In this document: positions 1 through 7,291 of the stretch, one piece after another | Position numbering within the stretch: position 1 is the stretch's first letter | How the letters are laid out: each line of letters opens with the position of its first letter | Assembly (NCBI GenBank): GCA_002494135.1 | Contig: DLBG01000108.1 | Span: forward strand, 1-18,272 | From: Lachnospiraceae bacterium UBA7027 | Lineage (GTDB): Bacteria; Bacillota; Clostridia; Lachnospirales; Lachnospiraceae | DNA length: 18,272 bases | Reading direction: 5' to 3' | Notes under the pieces: generated by a model | The model's input: only the letters and a program-made list of their open reading frames with translations | Database searches by the model: none | What the model was told of the DNA's origin: nothing | Position numbers and translations under genes: made by a program

Positions 1-678
1 ATACTCGCCCGACAGGTACATTTTAATATGCTCATTCAGAACCGGGATAAGACTGTCACAATCGGTCAGAATACGGACGGTACCTTCGTCGTGATATGCT
101 TTCTTTATAAAATTGGCGAAACGAAGGGAACGGTCAATGTAGTCCTCTCCTTTTCGAATAATCGAAAAATCGGTCCTTGTGCGGGCATCCCGGATTAACG
201 GTTCCGATGCGGCAAATGCTTTTGCAGATGCCGGTTTTCCTTTGGAAGGCTCTTTTGAAATCTCAATCAAGAGGTTATCTCCGCATTTAACGGGGGCTTT
301 TCTGTCCGGGCCTTTAACACCGGATGCTTTTTCGGAAGGATTGGCGCCCGACTCAGATTCGGAAGGATTGGCGCCGGACTCGGCTCTGGAAAAATTGACG
401 GCGGATTCTGCCTCAGATAAGTGCATAAAACACTTTTGTCTGTCTTTTAGAAGAAGAAAGCAGGCATTAATATCTTTTTTGATTTCGGCTATTTTACCGA
501 TGCAGACGGTCCCGACGGGAAGACCCTCTCCTTTTGAAAAAACGGAAAGCAGTTTGCCGGCACGTAAATAAAAAGCGACATCCTTATCCTGAAAATGCGT
601 ATAAATCAAGGCGTTGCCGCTATTTATCGACTCGGTCAATAATGCTCCGTCCATGTTTTTGAGTGAGGGTTTTATCAT
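1..678 (-). CDS. RNase E/G family protein, N-terminal part (cut by window edge)
   Basis: Reading from ATG at 678 down to base 1 gives 226 open codons with no stop. The gene continues beyond the left edge. The start directly abuts the TAA of the preceding DUF2344 gene (stop 681-679), and GAGGAG lies about 8 bases upstream, so the two are probably translationally coupled. Residues around 55-88 (VGTVCIGKIAEIKKDINACF, then a CFMHLSE-type end) resemble the first half of the S1 RNA-binding domain of RNase E/G. After a low-complexity insert, GDNLLIEISKEPSKGKPA matches the second half, including the KEP..GK signature. Between them lies a Ser/Glu/Ala-rich insert with a near-perfect repeated nonapeptide. 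The catalytic metal-binding aspartates of RNase E/G would lie outside the window, so activity cannot be judged. The usual 'TTNISLAGRYLV' segment after the S1 part is poorly conserved, so this may be a divergent, RNA-binding-only member. Family call is fairly secure; nuclease function is not. Confidence 0.75.
   Translation of the reverse strand, partial: MIKPSLKNMDGALLTESINSGNALIYTHFQDKDVAFYLRAGKLLSVFSKGEGLPVGTVCIGKIAEIKKDINACFLLLKDRQKCFMHLSEAESAVNFSRAESGANPSESESGANPSEKASGVKGPDRKAPVKCGDNLLIEISKEPSKGKPASAKAFAASEPLIRDARTRTDFSIIRKGEDYIDRSLRFANFIKKAYHDEGTVRILTDCDSLIPVLNEHIKMYLSGEY
331..381. repeat. Two-copy 24-base direct repeat inside the RNase E/G-like gene
   Basis: Bases 331-354 and 358-381 are identical except one position (c at 349, g at 376), with a 3-base spacer, giving a 27-base period. 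On the minus strand each copy encodes ESGANPSE, so the repeat is in frame. It lies in the low-complexity linker between the two halves of the S1-like domain. It looks like a tandem duplication inside a flexible loop rather than a functional DNA site. Confidence 0.85.
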
Positions 679-1389
679 TTAAAGCTCCTCTAATCCGAAT
701 GAAAGCGGAACGGGCTTTCCGTCCCGGTCTTCTTTATAAACTTCCGTTCGGATAATCTGATAATCCCAGGGGTTAAACGTGATGTCAAAAGGCCGGTACA
801 ATGCTTCCATCAGCGTTGCGGGTTTTAAGTTTCCTCCCGAGGATGCATCCGCGGTAAAGATTACGGCATTTTTTTCGCCGTTATTCGATTCTTTTACGTA
901 AGAAATCTCTTTTACGGCCTCTTTTAAGTCTCTCTCCTGCACTCCCGTTTTGGTTTCCTTGTAGGATAAAACGGATTCGGATGCGATAAATCTTTCAACG
1001 GCATCCGAAAGAAGGTCCGAGGCGTCTTTATGGTGTAATTCCACACGGTAGGAAGCGAATTTGACGCTTGCCATGGCATTTTTCGTATCATCCGGAAGCA
1101 GATAGACTCCCAGAATGCTCATTCCTTCGCACATCTGACGGTTAAGGTTTACCTTAAAATGTTCACAACCGTCTAACGTTGTGACTTCCAGATCGAAATA
1201 TTCACTTTCGGACTCCACTCCGACTCCCAGAGGGTGGGCGAAACTTAAAATCTGATGCGGGGAGTAACCTTCCGTGTATTTTACGGGGATTCCGGCCGCT
1301 TTTACGGCTTTTTGCACAAAACGCATGATGTCGAGGTGCCCGATGAACTTCACGGGCCCGAATTTGGAGAATCGAACGCGCAGTTTCAT
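679..1389 (-). CDS. DUF2344 / TIGR03936 radical SAM-linked protein
   Basis: 236 residues, starting MKLRVRFSKFGPVKFIGHLD, which is the typical beginning of the DUF2344 family (TIGR03936, 'radical SAM-linked protein'). The conserved stretches GHLDIMRFVQKAVKAAGIPV, YTEGYSPHQILSFAHPLGVG and SESEYFDLEV are present in the first third. No cysteine cluster or membrane segment is seen. The ATG overlaps the TGA of the upstream radical SAM gene as ATGA (4 bases). In some bacteria the two are fused into one protein, so they are expected to work as one unit. The molecular function of the family is not established. Frequent co-occurrence with an RNase E/G gene, as here, suggests an RNA-related role, but that is inference. 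Confidence 0.9.
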   Translation of the reverse strand: MKLRVRFSKFGPVKFIGHLDIMRFVQKAVKAAGIPVKYTEGYSPHQILSFAHPLGVGVESESEYFDLEVTTLDGCEHFKVNLNRQMCEGMSILGVYLLPDDTKNAMASVKFASYRVELHHKDASDLLSDAVERFIASESVLSYKETKTGVQERDLKEAVKEISYVKESNNGEKNAVIFTADASSGGNLKPATLMEALYRPFDITFNPWDYQIIRTEVYKEDRDGKPVPLSFGLEEL

Positions 1390-3263
1390 TTTTGATCACC
1401 TCCCGGACAGTAGAATCCGACACCGTAGCTTGCGGCACCACATCCCTGGCACTGTGCGCGGCAGTTTGCGGTTACTTTTCCGGCAAGCGCATTCTTCCAT
1501 TCACGCAGAAGGAAGGCCTTTGTGACGCCGATATCGATGAAATCCCACGGGAAGATTTCATCGTCATTTCTTTCCCTGGTTGTATAAAAATCAATCGATA
1601 ATCCGCATTCGTCGAAGGATTCCAGCCATTTGTCATAGTGAAAGGTTTCGTTCCAGGCATCGAACATACATCCTTTTTCATAGGCTTTTTCAATGACGTT
1701 GGCGATTTTACGGTCTCCTCTGGCAAAAATACCCTCTAAGACCGATACGTCGGTATCGTGCCAGTTGTATTTTATGCTGCGCTGATTTAACTGCTCAATA
1801 ATTCCGCATCGCGTCTGAAAGGCTTTTTCGCGGAATTCTTCCTGCGTATTCATGCTGGCCCACTGGAAAGCCGTAAAAGGCTTCGGAATAAAGAACGACG
1901 TGCTGGCCGTAATCTGGATTTTCTGGCCGTTACGCTTTTCTTTCGGCACGGTATCGAAATATACTTTGGCAATTTCGTTGCAAAGCTTTCCGATTCCTTT
2001 GATATCTTCCTCCGTTTCGGTCGGCAGACCGAGCATAAAATAAAGTTTTACCTTGTTCCATCCGCCTTCGAAGGCCATTTTGGAACCGCCTAAAATATCC
2101 TCTTCGGTCAGTCCTTTGTTAATTACGTTTCTTAATCGCTGTGAACCGGCCTCGGGCGCAAAGGTAAGGGATGTTTTCTTAACATCCTGTACTTTATTCA
2201 TAACATCGAGCGAGAACTGGTCGATTCGAAGGGAAGGCAGGGAAATGTTGATTTTATTTGCATCGCATTCATCGATTAAGAATAAAAGCAGTTCCTCAAG
2301 ATGCGAATAATCGCTTGAGCTTAATGAGCTTAAGCAGATTTCCTCGTGACCGGTATTTTTAATTAATTCCCTTGCATACTGCTTTAAAACCTCGATATTG
2401 CGCTCTCTGATCGGCCGGTAAAGCTGTCCGGCCTGACAGAACCGGCAGCCACGGATGCAGCCGCGCATAATTTCAAGAACCAGTCTGTCCTGGGTTGCCT
2501 TGATAAAAGGCAGCACCGGTTTTGTCGGATAAAAAGATTCGGACAGATTTCCGACCACTTCCTTGCGGACGGTTTTCGGGACGTCCTGAAAAAGTGGCGT
2601 AAATGAGGCTATGGTGCCGTCTTCTTTGTATTCGGTCCGGTAAAGGGACGGAACGTAGATTCCGGGCACGGTCGAAGCGTGACGCAGGAATTCTTCCCTT
2701 GTTACCTGGTTTGCTCTGTCGGTTTTATAGACGTCAAGTAACTGTCTGTAGCTGGTTTCGCCTTCCCCGATATAGAATAAATCAAAGAATTCGGCAATCG
2801 GTTCGGGATTGTATGCACAGGGACCGCCGCCGATGACAATCGGGTCGTCCCAGGTTCTTTTATCTGCATGGAAGGGAATATGTGATAAATCCAGAATCTG
2901 CAGAATGTTGGTGTAACACATTTCGTACTGAAGCGTGATTCCGAGGAAATCGAAATCTTTCACGGGATCCTGACTTTCAAGCGCAAATAAAGGGATGTTC
3001 CGCTTCCTTAAAATGTCGTCTAAGTCGGAGCCCGGCGAATAGACGCGTTCACACCAGGTATCTTCGTAAGAATTGAACATACCGTAGAGAATCTGTATTC
3101 CGAGGTGGCTCATGCCGATTTCGTAGAGATCGGGAAAGCACATTACAAAACGAACAGCAACCTCTGCTGCGTTTTTCATAATACTGTTTTTTTCTTCGCC
3201 GATGTATCTAGCCGGCTTGTCGATTTGCAGTAAAATCTCATCGGATAAAGCTAATTTGCGCAT
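1386..3263 (-). CDS. B12-binding-type radical SAM protein, TIGR03960 family
   Basis: 625 residues. The N-terminal half resembles a cobalamin-binding (Rossmann-like) domain of B12-dependent radical SAM enzymes; VMCFPDLYEIGMSHLGIQIL lies near residues 40-59. The radical SAM core contains the [4Fe-4S] motif C269-IRG-C273-RF-C276. It also has PEAGSQRLRN (370-379) and MLGLPTET (410-417), as in MiaB/elongator-type radical SAM proteins. A second cysteine set, C601-x3-C605-x2-C608-x10-C619, sits at the very C-terminus and could hold another cluster. The start at MRKLALSDEILLQIDKPARY fits the family; the ribosome binding site before it is weak (CTGAG). It follows hisIE by 39 bases without a terminator and overlaps the next gene by 4 bases. 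Substrate unknown; family assignment is strong. Confidence 0.93.
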   Translation of the reverse strand: MRKLALSDEILLQIDKPARYIGEEKNSIMKNAAEVAVRFVMCFPDLYEIGMSHLGIQILYGMFNSYEDTWCERVYSPGSDLDDILRKRNIPLFALESQDPVKDFDFLGITLQYEMCYTNILQILDLSHIPFHADKRTWDDPIVIGGGPCAYNPEPIAEFFDLFYIGEGETSYRQLLDVYKTDRANQVTREEFLRHASTVPGIYVPSLYRTEYKEDGTIASFTPLFQDVPKTVRKEVVGNLSESFYPTKPVLPFIKATQDRLVLEIMRGCIRGCRFCQAGQLYRPIRERNIEVLKQYARELIKNTGHEEICLSSLSSSDYSHLEELLLFLIDECDANKINISLPSLRIDQFSLDVMNKVQDVKKTSLTFAPEAGSQRLRNVINKGLTEEDILGGSKMAFEGGWNKVKLYFMLGLPTETEEDIKGIGKLCNEIAKVYFDTVPKEKRNGQKIQITASTSFFIPKPFTAFQWASMNTQEEFREKAFQTRCGIIEQLNQRSIKYNWHDTDVSVLEGIFARGDRKIANVIEKAYEKGCMFDAWNETFHYDKWLESFDECGLSIDFYTTRERNDDEIFPWDFIDIGVTKAFLLREWKNALAGKVTANCRAQCQGCGAASYGVGFYCPGGDQK

Positions 3264-3302
3264 GTGTCTCAGGTTTGCTCTCTTCCACGTTCTCTCCCAT
3301 TA

Positions 3303-4586
3303 TTATTCTCTTGCTGCAAGTTCGTTGCAGATGTCTGTCCATGTAATACCCTTTTCAACCATCAGAACCATGCAGTGATAAAGGAAATCGGAAATTTCGT
3401 ATTTGATTTCGCCTGCATCGGGGTTCTTCGAAGCAATAACGATTTCGGTTGCTTCCTCTCCGACTTTCTTTAAAATCTTGTCAATTCCCTTATCAAACAG
3501 GTAATTGGTATAGCTGCCCTCTTTCGGATTGGCCTTTCTGTCCTCGATTACGGAATAAACCTGTTCAAACACCTTAAGGGGGTTCTTCTCGGCGTATTTC
3601 TTGGATGCGATTTCGTTAAAGAAGCAGGTCGGATTGCCGGTATGGCAGGCTACGCCGATCTGGGATACTTTTGCAAGCAACGTATCGTAATCACAGTCTG
3701 CGTAAAGCGATTTTACATACTGGAAATGTCCGCTCTCTTCTCCCTTTTCCCACTGTGCGTTGCGGGATCTGGAGTAATAGTTCATTTTACCGGTTTTCAA
3801 AGTGGTAAGATATGCTTCCTCATTCATGTATGCAAGCATTAAAACCGCACCGGTCTTATAATCCTGTGCAATGACGGGAATCAGACCGTCTTTGTTTTTA
3901 CGAAGCTTCTCCCAGGGAATGGCTGCCGAAAAAGCGCTTACTTCCACGCCGCGTTCGGTTAAAAGTCCCTTGATGGAATTGATGTCTTTGGCATTTTCGT
4001 TTACCACTTTACCGAATACACCTGCGACATTTTCCGTAGCGGTAACATCCAAAAGCTTCTCCAAAGAAACATTCGGAAGGCCGATATAAAGCGGCAAAGA
4101 TATCTGCGCACTTACGTCTTCAGGCTTATAACCGCCGATTACGAAGCAGCCGGATGCGTAGGTTTCGGCCATTTTACGATAAACACCGAGATTGGAATAA
4201 TCGTCAAACGTCACACAGATACGGTCTTTGCCGAAACGCTTGGAAACATCTTCCAGCATGTCCCAGTTTGACTGCTTGCTTAAGTTTAAAACGACCTTCT
4301 TGGCATCGGCATAAATCAGCTTCTTGACATCTTCCTCTCTTTCAATCGGGAAGGATGCGTAAACCGGAATCTCGCTTTCTTTGGTGATTTCCTTCAAAGC
4401 CTTGATGGAAGCATCTTTACCGGCATCTCCTTCGGCTTTGATCGATACGAAATAGGCATCCGCGTTGATATCACCGTAAAATCTGACAATCTCGGTTAAA
4501 ATCTCGTCGATATTGTCCGTATATGCCTCGTCACGGTATACCTTTCCGTTTTCTATGAATAACTGAATGATTAAAGATTTTTTCAT
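3303..4586 (-). CDS. hisIE: HisIE with an extra N-terminal HisA/HisF-like domain
   Basis: The start chosen is ATG at 4586 (MKKSLIIQLF), giving 427 residues. It has GGGAG about 10 bases upstream and lies one base after the hisB stop; the longer reading frame from 4643 would overlap hisB. Residues ~1-216 read as a degenerate HisA/HisF half-barrel-repeat protein (IENGKV near the start, ICVTFDD near 123-129). Residues ~224-326 are HisI, phosphoribosyl-AMP cyclohydrolase, with D297-x-D299-x-D301 for Mg and the CHTGNPTC motif (C314, H315, C321) that includes zinc ligands. Residues ~337-427 are HisE, phosphoribosyl-ATP pyrophosphatase (KKVGEEATEIVIASK). Together HisE and HisI perform steps two and three of histidine synthesis. 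Usual HisIE proteins are about 200 residues, so the first 220 are an addition. The barrel's first catalytic Asp is replaced by Phe10. HisI and HisE activities are confident; the role of the added domain is unknown. Confidence 0.95.
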   Translation of the reverse strand: MKKSLIIQLFIENGKVYRDEAYTDNIDEILTEIVRFYGDINADAYFVSIKAEGDAGKDASIKALKEITKESEIPVYASFPIEREEDVKKLIYADAKKVVLNLSKQSNWDMLEDVSKRFGKDRICVTFDDYSNLGVYRKMAETYASGCFVIGGYKPEDVSAQISLPLYIGLPNVSLEKLLDVTATENVAGVFGKVVNENAKDINSIKGLLTERGVEVSAFSAAIPWEKLRKNKDGLIPVIAQDYKTGAVLMLAYMNEEAYLTTLKTGKMNYYSRSRNAQWEKGEESGHFQYVKSLYADCDYDTLLAKVSQIGVACHTGNPTCFFNEIASKKYAEKNPLKVFEQVYSVIEDRKANPKEGSYTNYLFDKGIDKILKKVGEEATEIVIASKNPDAGEIKYEISDFLYHCMVLMVEKGITWTDICNELAARE

Positions 4587-4587
4587 T

Positions 4588-5307
4588 TTATAAAACTCCC
4601 TTGGTAGACTTGATTCCGCTGCGTCCGCTGTCGGAAAGCGCATCGCTTAATGCGTTTGCGAATGCTTTAAACATCGCTTCGATGATGTGATGCGTATTCT
4701 CACCGCTTAATACTTTGACGTGGATATTCATACCCGCATTGTCGGCTACGGCACGGAAAAATTCCTTTACGGTTTCGGTTTCGAGGTATCCGACTCTTTC
4801 AACGGGGAAAACATAATCGAATCCTAAATAGGTGCGTCCGCAAAGGTCCACGCTGACCAAAACCAGAGCATCGTCCATGGGCTGAATGAAGGTCGAATAA
4901 CGGTTTATTCCGGCCTTGTCGGCAGCACCCTGTTTGATCGCCTGCCCGAGAACGATACCGATATCTTCCACCGTGTGATGCGAATCGACATTTAAATCGC
5001 CTTTGCAAATGATTTTTAAATCAAAATTGCCGTGCTTTGCGAAGCCTTCGAGCATGTGATCGAAGAATCCGATACCGGAATTGATGTCGGCTTTGCCGTC
5101 ACCTTTGATGCGAAGGCCTAACTGAATGTCGGTCTCTTTTGTTTTACGCGCCAGAATGATTTCGTTCTTCACTTCGGTTTTTGCCTCCGTTTTTTCTGCC
5201 GCTTTTTCCATGGGCCCGGATTCCTTATTTTCCACAGGCTTTGCGGCATTGTTTTCCGCAGGTTTTGCGGCTGCGGCTTTATTTGACGTTTTTCTGTCGT
5301 TTTTCAT
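4588..5307 (-). CDS. hisB: Imidazoleglycerol-phosphate dehydratase
   Basis: 239 residues; converts imidazole glycerol phosphate to imidazole acetol phosphate (step six of histidine synthesis) using two Mn sites. The metal-binding histidine/glutamate motifs are intact: GFFDHML (80-86), DSHHTVEDIGI (108-118) and GENTHHIIEAMFK (202-214). The enzyme domain starts near residue 48 (IILARKTKETD). The first ~47 residues are an Ala/Lys/Glu/Pro-rich low-complexity tail with a repeated AAKPxEN unit; typical HisB is about 195 residues. ATG at 5307 has GAGGGG 7 bases upstream and is preferred. Met33 (5211) has an AAGGA-like site too and would give a 207-residue protein of more usual size, so the start is the uncertain point. 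It lacks the phosphatase domain of the enterobacterial HisB. One base separates it from hisIE, and 27 bases from hisD. Confidence 0.95.
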   Translation of the reverse strand: MKNDRKTSNKAAAAKPAENNAAKPVENKESGPMEKAAEKTEAKTEVKNEIILARKTKETDIQLGLRIKGDGKADINSGIGFFDHMLEGFAKHGNFDLKIICKGDLNVDSHHTVEDIGIVLGQAIKQGAADKAGINRYSTFIQPMDDALVLVSVDLCGRTYLGFDYVFPVERVGYLETETVKEFFRAVADNAGMNIHVKVLSGENTHHIIEAMFKAFANALSDALSDSGRSGIKSTKGVL

Positions 5308-5334
5308 TTGACACCCCTCTTTACGGTTCTTACT

Positions 5335-6624
5335 TTATTTGAATCGTTCGCGGATGGAATTGGCATGTGCTTCAAGTCCCTCTTCTTCGGCGAAACGTTC
5401 GATTTTTTCCGCTACGGCCTTCAATCCTTCATAGGAGAAGTTGATTACCGATGATTTCTTGATAAAATCATCGACCGAAAGCGGCGAGAAGAATTTGGCC
5501 GTTCCGTTGGTCGGAAGTACGTGGTTCGGGCCCGCGAAATAGTCTCCGAGAGGCTCGGAAGAATATTCTCCGAGGAAAATCGCACCTGCGTTTTTAACCT
5601 TCGTCATGGTTTCGTACGGATTGACGGTTAAAATCTCCAAATGTTCGGATGCGATGTTGTTTACCACGCGTACGGCCTCGTCCATGTTCTTTGCAATTAA
5701 GACAAAACCGTATTTATTCATGGATTTTTCCAGAATCTCTTTTCTCTTGGCGAAAGGAAGACGCATCTCCACTTCGACAATGACTTCGTTGGCCAGCTCT
5801 TCACTGTCGGTGACTAAAATCGCCGAAGCCATTTCATCATGTTCCGCCTGGCTCATTAAGTCAACCGCAATGAATTTCGGGTTGGCGCTTTTATCGGCCA
5901 GAACGCAGATTTCGGAAGGACCTGCGACGGAATCGATGGAAACATATCCGTATACGTTCTTTTTTGCGAGCGCTACAAAGATATTTCCCGGGCCGACGAT
6001 TTTATCCGTTTTGGGAACGGATTCGGTACCGAAAGCCATGGCGGCAACGGCCTGGGCTCCGCCGACTTTGTAGATTTCACTGACACCTGTAATCTTTGCG
6101 GCAGCCAGAGTACCTGCATTTACTTTTCCTTCCGCATTCGGAGGCGTGCACATAATTATGCGCGGGCAGCCGGCAACAAGCGCGGGAACAATGTTCATTA
6201 AGGTGGAGGAAGGATAAGCCGCCTTACCTCCGGGAACATATACGCCGACGGTTTCAATCGGTGTAATGCGCTGTCCCAAAATACTTCCGGACGGGTACGT
6301 TTTAAAGAAAGAATTGCGTACCTGCATTTCGTGGAAAGCTTTGATGTTTTCAAAGGCCTCTTCCATTACTTTGATGTACTCCGGATCAAGGGATGCGTAA
6401 GCTTCCTCGATTTCTTCTTTCGTTACGCGGATGTTGCTTTTGTTTAATTCGAATTTGTCGAATTTTAAGGTATATTCAAAAATGGCAGCATCTTTACGGT
6501 CTTTTACGTCATTTACGATGTTGGAAACGATCTGCTCGAACTGTCCGTAGTGATTCGGACTTCTTTTCAGCAATTCGTCCAATACATCTTTTTCGTTTTC
6601 TTCGTTTAAAATCAGTTTATTCAT
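5335..6624 (-). CDS. hisD: Histidinol dehydrogenase
   Basis: 429 residues, the usual family length. It catalyses the last two steps of histidine synthesis, oxidising histidinol to histidine with two NAD. Visible key residues match the known zinc enzyme: Q259 and H262 (SQAEHDEMA), the catalytic pair E327-H328 (ASEHLEI), D361 (GDYFAGPNHVLPT) and H420 (EAHANSIRERF) near the C-terminus. The NAD/substrate region has VYVPGGKAAYPSS (128-140) and KIVGPGN (208-214). The ATG at 6624 lies inside the end of hisG (8-base overlap), indicating coupled translation. Nothing appears missing or broken. Confidence 0.97.
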   Translation of the reverse strand: MNKLILNEENEKDVLDELLKRSPNHYGQFEQIVSNIVNDVKDRKDAAIFEYTLKFDKFELNKSNIRVTKEEIEEAYASLDPEYIKVMEEAFENIKAFHEMQVRNSFFKTYPSGSILGQRITPIETVGVYVPGGKAAYPSSTLMNIVPALVAGCPRIIMCTPPNAEGKVNAGTLAAAKITGVSEIYKVGGAQAVAAMAFGTESVPKTDKIVGPGNIFVALAKKNVYGYVSIDSVAGPSEICVLADKSANPKFIAVDLMSQAEHDEMASAILVTDSEELANEVIVEVEMRLPFAKRKEILEKSMNKYGFVLIAKNMDEAVRVVNNIASEHLEILTVNPYETMTKVKNAGAIFLGEYSSEPLGDYFAGPNHVLPTNGTAKFFSPLSVDDFIKKSSVINFSYEGLKAVAEKIERFAEEEGLEAHANSIRERFK

Positions 6625-7282
6625 TCGCCAAGCTCTCCTGTAGCTTTTTTATTATATCGTAAATTCTTTCATTTTGCATCTTCATGCTGACCTGATTTAC
6701 GATGACTCTTGCGGATAAGGGGCAGATTTCTTCCAAAACGTCGAGTCCGTTCTCGCGAAGCGTTCCGCCGGTTTCCACGATATCAACGATGACGTCGGAC
6801 AATCCTACGATGGGACCGAGTTCGACGGAACCGTTTAATTTGATGATGTCAACGGTCTGATTTTTCTGATTAAAGAAATAATCCTTTGCAATGGCGGGAT
6901 ATTTGGTAGCCACGCGGATCCGTTCACGGTGCTTTAAAAGCTCTTCGGCGCTCTTCGGTCCACAGACGCACATTCTGCATTTGCCGTATCCCAAATCCAA
7001 AACTTCGTATACTCTTCTGTTTTCTTCCAAAATGATGTCGCTTCCGACCACGCCGATATCGGCCGCGCCGGCTTCCACATAGGTCGGGACATCGGGTCCT
7101 TTTGCCAGGAAGAATTTCAGTTTATGTTCTTCGTTTACGAAAACGAGTTTTCTGGTATCCTTATCTTTCATTTCCTCGCAGGTGATTCCGATGCTTTCCA
7201 GCAATTCCAGTGTTTTGAAAGCAAGACGGCCCTTGCAGAGGGCAAAAACTAAATATTTTTGATTCTCGGTATTTGCGTCCAT
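6617..7282 (-). CDS. hisG: ATP phosphoribosyltransferase, short form (catalytic subunit)
   Basis: 221 residues, the length of the short HisG that needs HisZ as partner; the C-terminal ACT-like regulatory domain of long HisG is absent. It condenses ATP and PRPP, the first and committed step of histidine synthesis. The PRPP-binding signature lies at residues 151-175 (GSVELGPIVGLSDVIVDIVE, then TGGTL). KGPDVPTYVEAGAADIGVVG (61-80) is the other conserved family block. The start MDANTENQKY follows the hisZ stop by 9 bases. The 3' end overlaps hisD by 8 bases. Feedback control by histidine is expected to act through the HisZ complex, from family knowledge. Confidence 0.96.
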   Translation of the reverse strand: MDANTENQKYLVFALCKGRLAFKTLELLESIGITCEEMKDKDTRKLVFVNEEHKLKFFLAKGPDVPTYVEAGAADIGVVGSDIILEENRRVYEVLDLGYGKCRMCVCGPKSAEELLKHRERIRVATKYPAIAKDYFFNQKNQTVDIIKLNGSVELGPIVGLSDVIVDIVETGGTLRENGLDVLEEICPLSARVIVNQVSMKMQNERIYDIIKKLQESLANE

Positions 7283-7291
7283 AACTGCTCC

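Noticed and set aside
179..571. 130-codon open frame on the plus strand
   Set aside because: Antisense to the RNase E/G-like gene. Its Asp/Ser/Leu repeats are just the other strand of the in-frame repeat; no ribosome binding site was identified.
3238..3300. 20-codon minus-strand frame (MGENVEESKPETHAQISFIR) whose ATG overlaps the hisIE stop as TAATG
   Set aside because: Could be a coupling peptide before the radical SAM gene, but no good SD and no conservation can be shown; chance is likely at this length.
4587..4643. Upstream in-frame start for hisIE at 4643
   Set aside because: It would overlap hisB by 56 bases and the extra residues are not HisA/F-like; ATG 4586 has a good SD and correct spacing.
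5606..6073. 155-codon open frame on the plus strand
   Set aside because: Entirely antisense to intact hisD, with no recognisable protein features.
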